Source of the DNA: Axinella damicornis
Lineage: Eukaryota; Porifera; Demospongiae; Axinellida; Axinellidae
Direction: 5' to 3'
Assembly: GCA_963931865.1 (NCBI GenBank)
Contig: OZ007505.1
Span: 6,137,273-6,201,272 of the forward strand
Length of the DNA: 64,000 nucleotides
Every line of letters begins with the position of its first letter. Positions within the stretch are counted from its first letter, which is position 1. This document shows positions 19,316 to 30,344 of this stretch, piece by piece. The notes beneath the pieces were generated by a model. That model saw only the letters and a program-made list of their open reading frames with translations, had not been told where the DNA came from and did no database searches. The position numbers and the translations under genes were made by a program.

Positions 19316-19942
19316 ATACATCCCCAGAAGCTCTGGTGAGGAGTGTATTTTTCTTAAATGGGAAGAACTTTTGCCTCTTTGCCTCAGGGAGGGGGGGGGA
19401 AGAGAACATCGGGAATTGAAACTCACACAGTTTGTTAGGAATGACGACCATTGGAGGTATATTGAGAATGGCTCCAAGGCATTCCGAGGTGGCGTTTCTG
19501 ACCTACACAGAGAAAAAAGGTCGTCCGACAGTACCCTTGTCCTGGTGCTGGGCGTGCTTGTCACGTATATATGCTTGATCTTTACTTCTCCAAGCTACCA
19601 GAGGTAGCAAAGGAGAAAAGTGTATTTTACTTCACCCCTTTACAAAATACTCCTGCTGATCGAAAGAAGCCATGGTTTACTGGTGTCCCCATTGGATGGA
19701 ATAAACTCGATCGATTTGTGCGAGACCTGTGTGAAAAAGCTGGTATAGAGAGAAAAACCAATCACAGCCTCAAGGTGACGGGAGCTACTCGGCTGTACAG
19801 GAGTGGGGTTCCAGAAAGAACCATTCAAGCCCGAATAGGGCATAAAAGTATCGAAGCTCTGCGAATATATGATCGACCAGGTGAAGCAGAGGAAAGGGAT
19901 GCATGCAACGCTCTGGCTGACATCAGTAAATCAACAGCATAG
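19316..19942 (+). pseudogene. Crypton-like/DUF3504 tyrosine recombinase catalytic domain, broken
   Basis: The domain is spread over three frames. EALVRSVFFLNGKNFCLF lies first, then EHRELKLTQF and GSKAFRGGVSDLHREK, then a long frame (19,571-19,942) with LDLYFSKLP, KPWFTGVPIGWNKLDRFV, TNHSLKVTGATRLY, GHKSIEALRIYDR. Shifts fall in a G-run near 19,385 and an A-run near 19,513. This is the C-terminal half of a DUF3504 tyrosine recombinase. The box that is usually HSLR reads HSLK, so a catalytic Arg appears replaced. The later His and Tyr are kept. With the frameshifts this makes activity unlikely. It probably belongs with the N-terminal piece at 108-300. Confidence 0.7.
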
Positions 19943-20519
19943 TCCCTCGCAATTCAACCAACTCTGAAAATATAGTCGCATGCACATCCTCTGGCTCGTG
20001 GTATAGGTATTGGAGATATGTGTTCTCAGTTTGCTCCTCCATCCTTGAACTTCAGTGGGTGTTCAGTTAATGTCTACAATGGCCCAGTTATGACCTCTGG
20101 AAGCTTCCACCGTTCTAGTATGTATAATTTTGGACTCAGTGCAGGTGATCTAGAGAACTTTGACAAGTTCTTGGTACAGACAGTAAATCCTTGTTGTAAG
20201 CTGCTTTTTTGACTGAGTGGGTATTAGTGTATGTTTGTACTCCACTGAAATGTATTTTTTGATAATTAGTTTGACTATAGGGTACATGGATGTACCCTGG
20301 CTTCAAAGGAACCACTTAGTGTACATGGGAGTTGTCCACTGTGGCGATGCGATGCCTTTCAAACGCCCACGCACTATGGTACAATTGCTATTGTTTGACT
20401 CCCTTTTGATGGTCTATGTGGCGAGATTTCAATTTTTTTTTGACTGAACAGACAAGTGACAGACAAAACCGATTGCTTAACCCCACTTCGCGCATGCGTG
20501 CACAGGGTAATAATGTGCT
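19943..20519. other. Spacer with no gene seen
   Basis: Moderately AT-rich sequence with only short frames. I see no splice-bounded coding segment or repeat of note. Confidence 0.5.
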
Positions 20520-20521
20520 TA

Positions 20522-20800
20522 CTTGGCTTTCGGGTCACAATCGCCTTTACAACCTCGAATGAATCTTGAACATTCATAGTCCACTTATCAATATACATAT
20601 GCCTAGTTGTCACTTGGCATACCACAAATAGACTCTTTATGAGAAGAGTGAATTCCTTCACTTGGATGAATGCATATTACGACTCACCTCTATCGATCTC
20701 TCTTTCACCGGATGTGTATTCCTGTTGGTAGCTCTTGATCACCTTGCTAAATTGAGATGATGTGTGGTTGTGTGTACAGGTGAATGTGTTGAATACCTGG
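20522..20800 (-). CDS. Two candidate exons of an unidentified minus-strand gene
   Basis: The exon at about 20,800-20,690 has acceptor TTGCCAG and donor AGAG|GTGAGT. It encodes a segment with SSQFSKVIKSYQQEY and ERE. It continues in matching phase into about 20,650-20,522, encoding VKEFTLLIKSLFVV, DKWTMNVQDSFEVV and KAIVTRKPS, with donor AGTAAGC. Composition and splice phase look real, but I do not recognise the family. A decayed copy of part of the first exon, with tandem expansion, lies at 21,711-21,860. No start or stop is assigned. Confidence 0.35.
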
Positions 20801-20819
20801 CAATGGTTAGAGTAGTCTC

Positions 20820-20887
20820 GGTACCAGACTCCCGGGGGGAGGGGGAGGGGGGGGGGGGGGGGGGGGGGGGGAGGGGGAGTCTGGTAG
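20820..20887. repeat. Hairpin with poly-G core (GTACCAGACTCCC arms)
   Basis: Arms ACCAGACTCCC and its inverse flank a G-run of about 40 bases. A sister hairpin with the same arms and a different core lies at 21,530-21,577. Confidence 0.7.
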
Positions 20888-21132
20888 TGTTGCATACATA
20901 GCAATTTGCAGTCTGCAGAATTTCAGTGGCATGAATCTGATTGGTTGATTGCTATGTAATTGGGTTGTGATGTGTCACAGGTGGCTAAGTGCTGAGACAG
21001 TGAATTGATAGTAACTCAATTATTCATCTAGCACCTCCTTGGGAGCCTCCACAACACCTTTAATTGGCACTTAGGAATCCTCATGCAAGCTGTAGCCCAT
21101 AATGGCTCTCTGTATGCAACTGTGCCCGACTC

Positions 21133-21531
21133 CTAGCCTCGTTCCCAGTCCCACGCCCAGCTTTTCGTCGCTGCTTAGTACGGTAAAGCGGGGAGGGCCT
21201 GGTACATTTCCTCACGTGAGCATGACGTAATTGAAAAACCGCAAAATTTTCAGAATGAAGACGCTACGTTTTGCGTGTTATTCAGCCATCTACACGTTCA
21301 ACTCTCGGTGAGTATGACAGTCGCCCCCCGCTAGCTAGATACGTGTGGTGTGTTACCTGGTACCTTCGCTCTTCTTGCTGTTCTGAGACCCACTACGCCC
21401 ACGTTCAACTTCCGGTCTTTCTACCCCTTTCTACCCTTGACGTCACTCACGTGAGGAAATGTACCAGGCCCTCCCCGCTTTACCGTACTAAGCAGCGACG
21501 AAAAGTTGGGCGTGGGACTGGGTACGAGGCT
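21133..21531. mobile_element. Foldback element, CTAGCCTCGTTCCCAG family, 0.4 kb
   Basis: Arms of about 95 bp (21,133-21,230 and 21,435-21,531) are near-perfect inverses. They start CTAGCCTCGTTCCCAGTCCC and reach TTCCTCACGTGAG. The core is about 200 bp. The outer arm sequence, including CAGTACGGTAAAGCG-type segments, recurs at 60,078-60,188. I see no transposase, so it is probably non-autonomous. Confidence 0.8.
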
Positions 21532-21577
21532 ACCAGACTCCCCCTCCCCCTTTGGGTATGGGAGTCTGGTACCGAGA
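21530..21577. repeat. Hairpin with TACCAGACTCCC arms
   Basis: Abuts the foldback element on its right. Arms TACCAGACTCCC and the inverse enclose a CCCTTTGGGTA core. It is the partner family of 20,820-20,887. Confidence 0.7.
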
Positions 21578-21710
21578 CTATGGTTAGAGCTAACATCACT
21601 CCATACATGGTGGTACTTTCACCCAAATAACACACTCCATTTTATTGTTGCCTTTTCAGAACACTTGCACGGATTGTTGGCCAGATTTATGGTCAGAGAA
21701 CGTATAATAT

Positions 21711-21860
21711 GACTCACTTATCAAAGCTCCTGATCAATCTTCTCTTTCACCAGATGGGTAGGTAGCTCTCTTTCACCACATGGGTAGGTAGCTCTCTTTC
21801 ACCAGATGGGTAGGTAGCTTTCTTCACCACATGGGTAGGTGGCTCTCGATCACCTTCAGC
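21711..21860. repeat. Four-fold tandem TCTCTTTCACCAGATGGGTA units
   Basis: Units of about 29 bp alternate CAGATGGG and CACATGGG. The flanks (GACTCACTTATC and CGATCACCTTCAGC) resemble the exon boundary at about 20,690-20,760. This looks like a duplicated and internally expanded exon remnant. Confidence 0.6.
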
Positions 21861-22367
21861 TCCCTAAGTAAATGCAGACCATCAACAGTCCTTTCAAGTC
21901 CGAGATGTTGTCAGATTGTATGTGCAGGGGTCTTACCTTCCAGGAGATTATGCACATAGCATAGCATGTGTATATTAACACCATGACGGCAGATCATAAG
22001 CTACACAACGGTCTTTGTCCGGTTCAAATCCGTCCAGTGGTTCCAGACATACAAGTAGTCGGACCTTCGGAACATGGACCATTAATTGCCCAATTCGTTA
22101 TTTTCGTAATTGGTTTAGTTAGGAAATTCATATCACAGCCTCTACTGAACAGATTTTGATGAAACAACCACCATTCGGCTCCTCTCAACAAGCATTTGGC
22201 AATGGGATTCACTGCAGCAATCCCTAAGGTGTTTGAAATTATTGTCTGACATCGCTACCTTAACATTATACTTAGAGAGCACCCAGCCTCAATAGTATAC
22301 CAGGAGCTTATGAGTATACAGATTCACAGACTTTTAGTTATACAAATACAGTGGTGTTCACCTGTAT

Positions 22368-22860
22368 GCACGTTGATGCAGAACTTAAGCAGGGAAACTG
22401 GTCGGATTTTCTTCGCAACGTTTCTGTATAGCTTTAGTGGTTCTGCGCTCTGTGACAACTTTTCTAGTGTTCCCAGCACTTGATCCAATCTTGCAAAGGC
22501 CAGAAGGGGATCTACCAGCGGTTCACGCATCACATCCAATGCTCTCAGATGGAAACCTCAGAACAAAGATTCCACGCATTCACTAGGAACAACAAAAACT
22601 TCTTCTCTGTCTTCTTCCCATGACTCACGGTCGCTTTCTCCAAGCTCCTCGAGTCAGGTCAAACCCGATGTCTTCCATCAGTCCAGGATCGTCTGTCCTG
22701 TGTTCCCCATCAACAAGACCTCCAACCTGTCCTAGCAAGGAGAGCTCTCCCTCAGATAGCGTATATATCAGTCTGTGCGCCTCCTTCCTCAAGACATGAT
22801 ACACGGTCCTGTTATGGTTAGCTATCTGACCACACCCATACAGGAAATTGCGCATCTGGC
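22368..22860 (-). CDS. Candidate exons of an unidentified minus-strand gene
   Basis: One open segment (22,858-22,629) reads QMRNFLYGCGQIANHN, AHRLIYTLSEGELSLLGQV and DDPGLMEDIGFDLTRG. A second (about 22,548-22,368) reads LDVMREPLVDPLLAFARLDQ and LKLYRNVAKKIRPVSL, ending at donor ACAG|GTGAAC. Both have ordinary protein composition. I could not join them in phase with each other or with 20,522-20,800, and the family is unknown. They may be parts of one decaying gene. Confidence 0.3.
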
Positions 22861-22892
22861 GAAAGCCGCAGCTCAGGCTATATAGCTAGCTA

Positions 22893-23167
22893 TAGCCTCG
22901 TTCCCAGGCCTACCCGTGTTTTCTGTTCTTCGGTTTCCGTTGATAGTGTACTAGCTAGCTACATAGCTAGCTACCACTCAGCAACTTGCTGTGTTTGTCA
23001 TTTTCCCCACCATTTTGCTGTAGCTACATTCATGATTGATGAAAAAAGAACAAGCTAGCTAGCTAGAAGTGCAAAAAAAACCAGTGCATGAATCAGCTGA
23101 ATAGAAAGAAAAAAGGGGGGAAAAAAGAAAAGAAGGAAAAAAGGAAGAAGAAAAAAAAAAAAAAAAA

Positions 23168-23199
<32 letters not shown>

Positions 23200-25317
23200 A
23201 AAACAACCTAGCAACCACCCATCCCTCCGTGACAGGTCAGACACCGAAGTGTAAGCCTCAGGAGCGCTGGATAGGCGTCGGTGACTGGAATCACAGGAGG
23301 CTAACCTGCTTTCAACCAGAACACCTTTCTTTAGCTTCGGTGGTCAGATGGGAACCGGCGTACTCCGGCTGCTAGGCGGGGAAGTCGAGAACCGGTATGT
23401 ACGGAGGGGCCCGACCTCGTACTCGGTTATTGGGGAGGCAATGTTCAGACCCCAGTCTGCAAGCGAACACGCCATCCCGACTTCCCGCCAAAACTTGCTA
23501 CAAATTCAGTATTTATACCCAAACCGGATGTATCCTGTTGCGCATGCGCGTACCACCTGACCTAGACTTCCCGCCAAAATTTTGTACTGTAGCTACACGG
23601 CTAACTGGGCCCTAGCTAACTCTCCTTGCTCGAGCGCTCGGCAATTCGATGATAGTTAGTACTGTATTATCTATGGTTGTAGGAAGCAGTGACCTCATAG
23701 AAACACCACTGTCTCTTCGTCGAATTGCCTTGCCTTTTTCACTGAGCAAGCTGCTTCAACTCAGCACATCTAGCTAGCTATAGCTACTGATATCTCAGCT
23801 ATTTCCATATCTGATCTCTAGTCCGGGCTGTACACACAAGTACTTGGCCAGAGGTGAGACTGGTAATTTATGCATGTAGCTATTATGTATGCTATAAGGT
23901 TGCTGTTGAACACATCATGACTTTGCCATCATGATCTGAGTGTTACACATCTGCAAGCAGTTTCTTATGGCTGGTAAAGGGATACATGCAACAAATGCAA
24001 AACGTGTATACAGGTTGAATCGTTAGTGCACATGCAATTTAACAGCATGAGAATGTTGCGCTATGATTCGTAATGTCTCAATGTCGTTCTCCCTGCGGGT
24101 GGTGTGGGGGAGGAGGCGGGTGTGGAGAGTAATTAGTGGTGGTGGTGAGCATGCAGCTGATGTAGAGTGTACGTGTACTGGTCGGGAGTGGATATGGAAC
24201 CAACATATATCTCACACCAGGAATACTGTGAACTGAGGGGAAGGAGAAGTGCATGTGGGTCCGGAGGGAGGAGAGGTGTGTTTATGCTAAAAGGCTAACC
24301 CTGGATCAGGGATCAGGTACCACTGATGCTTGCATTGACAATGCATTCCCCGTGTCCAGGTCGCATACCCAGCTGCCAGCAGAATGCTCTCATGAGGATA
24401 CATGCACTGCAATCCCTCCAGTGGAGCCAAACCGCTGTGTGTGAGATATGCCCCTGTCTACACTACAGGCAGCTGCAATCACTAACCATGCAGTGACTGC
24501 AGCTGCATTTGATCCTGTAGACATTCCGCGCAGGTATATTATGTTCAGTTACACTAGTATTGGTCAGTTTCACAGCATGCACGGTATACAAGTTCATGCA
24601 AGCTAGGTCTTGCATCAGGACAATTTCCATGCACTTTTCACTGGCCCCAGCCCAATCACTTTGCTTCCGCTTCCGCCATGCAATGGTTGACCAAGTGGGG
24701 GGCTCTGGCACCACGAATGATGTCATGCACCTGGCTCATGCAACCAAGTCTGGGGAGTAAACAGATCACGTGCATGGGAATGGAGTATATACCTGTCATG
24801 TATGGGGGGCCAGGGACCAGCTACAGTTGTGCATGCAGTGCCATGGATGGTCCGGGGACCAATAATTATTCTGCTGTGGATGGCCATGGTCCAGGCCTGG
24901 GGACCGGTTTTGGTGGGGACCACTTATATGCATGTATACAAATGCAGTTACAGAATCTTTGTTATAGAATCTTTGTGCTTGTACATGTAAGGTGTCGAGA
25001 TTAGAGATGGCTTCACAAACAAGGTAGCTGCGGCAAAATATGCATGCATAACTGGTATATGGCAGGAATGGTGTTTCTGTAAAACAGTGAGCGTGGTGAT
25101 TGGTCTACTGGATAATTCTAGGTAAAGGCAAGACAGTCTGGATCAATAAACCCACTACAGACGCAGCCCACCAGAAAGGATACCTGCACATACATACATG
25201 CACACACTGGCACATTTTCTGAAGACTGCTCACACAATAGAAGACCATCTTCCAGTGGATAATACATACACAAGTCATCAAATGGATTACTATTAGTGAA
25301 GCAAAAGGATCATCGAA
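22893..25317. other. Spacer with repeats, no gene seen
   Basis: Contains a solo TAGCCTCGTTCCCAGGCC tip (22,893-22,910) without a partner arm, TAGC-rich patches, and an A/GAA-rich purine tract (23,100-23,205). The remainder has short frames only. Position 25,318 begins the downstream region of the SLC12 gene. Confidence 0.5.
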
Positions 25318-25323
25318 TTTATT
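25318..25323 (-). promoter_or_regulatory. Candidate polyadenylation signal of the SLC12 gene
   Basis: AATAAA on the minus strand, about 140 bp past the stop codon at 25,459. Confidence 0.45.
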
Positions 25324-25458
25324 ATGCCTGTGCAACAACAACCTTTTCACTACAGTACCCTAGCTGCAGATGAATGTAATAATAAAATACAAAATTAATA
25401 TAATAAATTATTATTGGTGCAAACTGATAATCAAATCAAGATAGAAATGAAATCACTC

Positions 25459-28400
25459 CTAAGAGTAGAATGTCAGTACACTGGTTTGGTTTCCCCTCAT
25501 CAGGAGGGTTGGGGGCAGGTCCTGACTCATTACCTCCAGCCAGCTCATGTAGCGACGAGCCGAAGTGGTCCGCTGTGGAACTGAGATGGTGCTGTGTATA
25601 GGGAAAGGGATGATGCTTTCAGACCTGCAGTACCAGTCATGACTAAAACTGCAATCATCATATGCATACTGCCCTACAGCCTCATTCCTGGGCAAACACA
25701 TTGAGCTACGTTTGTATACACTCTTCAATTATCACCACAAGCCCTTGGTTGAAAGGGGTTGGAGGTAAAACCAACATATGGATGGAAACACAGACTGTTG
25801 GATCGGGAATGAAGGAAGCTTTCAGGTAGAATGTAAATTTTATGCTGCTTTAGTGGTTCATAGTGTTGGCTTCGAACAGTTCTTTGTGAAATGTTAAACT
25901 TGTGCTTCACTTGATCAATCATCATCACCAGTACAACATGAATTGACTGAACAAATGGAACTCACATGGCAATCAGCCGGGACTCACTGGAGTGCTCGTG
26001 CAGCAGTTCCCCAAGTCGAATGTGTCTGAGTGTCTTGGAGGAAGAAACATATCCTCAGTACAATTTTTGTCAATGCAATATTATGATTAAGAAACAGACA
26101 CTGACAATAGAGATCCAGAGTACATTTGGTTATTGCCAAACTGCATACTACCTAGCTGTCATGCAAACAGCCTAAGCTGATCTAACATGTCTGAATTTGA
26201 TAACCACATGGGACAATCATAGTACAAGCAAATTTAATATACTAACCAGCTTATCAAGATTCTTGTCATCGAGGCTGTCTGAGCCATCCAGTGGTAACTG
26301 CATGTACTTGTCAATACTGGAAGTGTGGAACACACAATTACACTGTGAGTACATAAGCATGCAGAATATACATGACCACAGGAGTATCGAAGAGAGATGT
26401 GGTCGGTCCCCAACCCTGTGACATGCTCACAGGACAACACGCTATTTACTGTCTACATAAACAGTGAGAGTGTCCTTATCCCCCCCCCCCCCCCCCCCCC
26501 CCCACAACAAGGAAGAATATTGTCAACAGTAATAATAAATTTTGTTAAATAATGGTAGTACCTTTCTTGTGAAGGTTTCTTGCCAATCCCAGTGATCTCA
26601 ATGACAGCAGAATAGTTGATTCTAAACTTCCGGAGTAGGGAAGTCATCCTGCAATTAAAGGAAAACTTCATCTTCATGTTGTTCATACATACATCTGTTG
26701 TTGTGTGTGATGTTCTACAATAGGAAGTGTCCATTCACATGAAGATACTTTGATCGTCAACAAGCATGCATGCGGCATTATTGATTCAACTGCGCACCTC
26801 AGTCTGGCCTTGTTGACCTGCCTGGAGGAGCCACCAGTGAAGACCCTCAGCTTGCATTTCTTCCAGTGCTTGTGACAGGAGAGGAGGTAGGGGAGGAGGA
26901 GGGCAAGCCCTGGGTGGGAATGAGAGCAACCAGTAATGTACATTTACCATGTTAACAGACAGTGGTATTAGTGCGTCCAATTACAAATGGCATCTGGCAA
27001 TTGATTAACAGACAGTGGTATTAGTGCGTCCAATTACAAATGGCATCTGGCAATTGATTACTTATATTGATATTCTGAGTACATGTGCATCAGATGAAGT
27101 CACAACGTCACAGGAGTTTAAGGCCAAATGACAAAAGTAGCCCACGTTTCCTACCTCCATCATCATAAAGCCACCAGACATCAATGTACCCCTTCTCCTG
27201 GACATTCTCAAAGCGGGAGGGCATGGTAATCAGTTCTTGGACGGGTTCTACCTCATCCTCGTGGGGAGGGGAAGGAGGAACGGGCTCGATGAGCTCATCG
27301 TCAAACACCAGCCTGAAGGGATGAACCAACATCAAGCATGAGTTGGATCAATCAGGAGCTTACGGATGCTTGGACTAAGTGTATGATAAGTGGAAGAGAG
27401 GTACATACAAACTGGTACCACCTGTAAAATATTAGGGATTGCCAGCAATTATGAGCACAGAACTGTCCATCTGACCAAAGAATTGCAAAGGCATATGTAC
27501 CAAAGAAAAGCACAGCCCAAGACCATATTCACTTGCTAATTGAAATACATAGCACACAGGTCCGTTTCAATACACCTGTATAGTGACCCCCCCACTTCAG
27601 TCCTCCTGAATCTACCAACCCATCTCCCTATGTACTCACCACGTAATTCACTAACCCACATTCGTACCTTCCTATAATATTATCTCTAAACCTTACCTCC
27701 TGTCCCCTTCCAAGGCCATGGTGTAGCTGTCCACTGATGCGACATCATCAAGATCCTCCAAGATGGGTTGGTAGGCCCCAAGAGATCGATGGGGGGAGGA
27801 GACCACTGGTACAGAGCCGTCGGAGGGAACCAGCGGGATATCTGGGAAACAGATGGGGAAGAAGAGAGAGAATGAAGAGGGAGAGTGCAGGGATGAAAGG
27901 CATGTAAAAGTAGCAGAAATGAAACAATAATAGCTGATGGTGTCAACGCAACCACTCTACTGCACATGCAAATCTTTGTATAATTTGCTTTATTTTTTTT
28001 TGCCTACGTCTGAATCACATGGTGAGTGCAGTTACACACGGGTGTATGACTGCTGTCATCTTCAAGCCAGTCATACAATAAATATGAACTCAACATACCG
28101 ATAAATTCCTTGCTGTGTTTGTGCTCTCCAAGTAGTGGATGCCCAACGTCACTGCCTCTTGCCCTCATTCTGAGGCCAGACTCAGGAGGCAGAGGGGGTG
28201 TAGGGGATGGTTGAAGCACTGGGGGCTGAGGATCTGGTATAGCCCCTTGGGGGTGGGTGGGATGGGTGGGGTGGGTGGGTGGAGGTGGAATAGGAAAAAG
28301 ACCATAGACACATCATCTCTGCATCTACATCAAGAACGCATCAAGAACGTCGTTTGCAGTATGAATAGCAGCGTGCAGCTGCTACTATGCTGTAGGGACA

Positions 28401-30269
28401 ATAAAGCTCAAACTATTTACATCTTACCAGCTATCAGCAATACAGTTAATTTATGTCATGGGTTGCTAGTGTATACTTCTGAGAGTGCTGCCAAAGATTC
28501 CTGTCTCAAATTGTAGGTTTGTAGCTGGTTCCTGAGCTAAACATGCCAATGCATGAACCTCTGCAATGCACCTATAAGGGTCCCACAATTGGGAGCAAGT
28601 ATTATTGTGCTGAACCTAGGCAAGGCTACAGGAATTGGTGACCAGCCTCTCTGAGTTTTGAGTACATGATGTAAACAGTGAAATGGGGAGGGTGAAATTT
28701 GATTATGTGGGTACTGCTATCCCACGAGAGAACATTTTGATTCGGAACATTGCTTTGAAAGTGACATACATATGAAACTACAGAGGCGGCGCCGCCGGTC
28801 CGGCTGGTCCGGCTTTGGCCGGACCACTTTTCCAGCCGACCTGATTATAATATCCGCGTGCAGTGTAGTCACGCATAATCTACTAATATGCAGACTCGGC
28901 AATGGCATCTGTTTCTCGTCCTAGTTGTGGGCCTACCATTGAAACTCCACAGCAGCCAAGGTCTTTTCTTTCCCAAAACGGCCATTTTGATGCTACGAGA
29001 GCGCTTCCTCATCGCTGAAAATACATGCGAAAAAATTTTTCCGCGCTTTGCGCGGACAGATTAGCACTTCGCACCTCTGCGCTACGATTGGGCTGTACCA
29101 CTTCTTCTATGCCGCTGCCGCCCCTGAACTACATAGTACCACAATAGCAATGGTTTGAAACACATCCAGTTGTCGTCCTGTTACCTTTTTCTTCGATCCT
29201 CTCCGTGGCATCAAACCCTGCCCTCAGTCGGAAAATGACCACACCAAACTGAAGGTCAAATGCATCACTGCAAGTGAAAGAGAATGGGACACAACTTAAT
29301 TTCAGGACGTCCACTCCCGATGTTTTACACAGGAGGCTTGTATGAATTAGTGAAGAGTACCATGCACACCATGGCAATGTGTGTCCCACCCTACCTCCAC
29401 ACATCATGTGCAACCCCTACCACCACCCTCCTCCCTCCAACCGATACACCACCCTCCTCCCACCCACTACCACCACCCTCCTCCCAACTTACTGTAATGT
29501 TGACACATATTCCTCCACATCCTCATTGGAGCAATTGGTCCAGTTGCTTTTGAACCCAACTACCAGAGTATTTGGACGTAGCTTGCCAAGACCAGAGAGC
29601 TGGATAAAGTGGTCAGTTTTATATGAAATGTTCTACAATCTGTTCCAAGGGTATCTTACATAGCTGCAACATGAAATCAGCAAAGATGGCTAAAATTGTC
29701 TGAAGGTCATTCATAGGTGGACCAAATACTTCACCATGCTCAAATATCCATCCCTGTACAGATATAATCATGCGTATTTTATTAACAAACCTGCAACAAG
29801 TTCCGGGCACCTTGTCGTATTGTGTTCGCTGTTACAATGTTATGGAATGCCTTCACCTGGCAACAGAAAAAGTCAACGCTATGGTTCAAGCAACAGCTAC
29901 CAGTATAATGCCATAGTCTCCCAATCATGCCAATACACCCCACAAAAGATTGACACAGCAAGGAGGCTTTGTTCTTTGCTACCAAGATAGTTCTAACACT
30001 TGCCTTCTCTCTTCTTAGCCACCGCTTCTGCTGGTTGCTCTGAGAAAGCAGCTTCCAGCGACTGTCCGTGTAGTCACCCTGAGGAAGAATGATCGAATCA
30101 CAAAAGGAGCAATACCGATATGGTACAAGTGAAATGTAACATTGTATACAGTTGCTCACCAGCAGCACCTGTCCACAGACCATCACTCCAACTTCCTTGC
30201 TGATGTGGGAAAAGAAGTGTATCATGTCTGGTCGAGAGGAAGGAGGGCCTGTCAGTAAGAGGAACTGTG

Positions 30270-30344
<75 letters not shown>

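Noticed and set aside
29619..29753. Open frame with [18 protein letters not shown] in the SLC12 region
   Set aside because: The family sequence runs directly from exon 17 (NLLQ) to exon 18 ([10 protein letters not shown]), so this is intronic.
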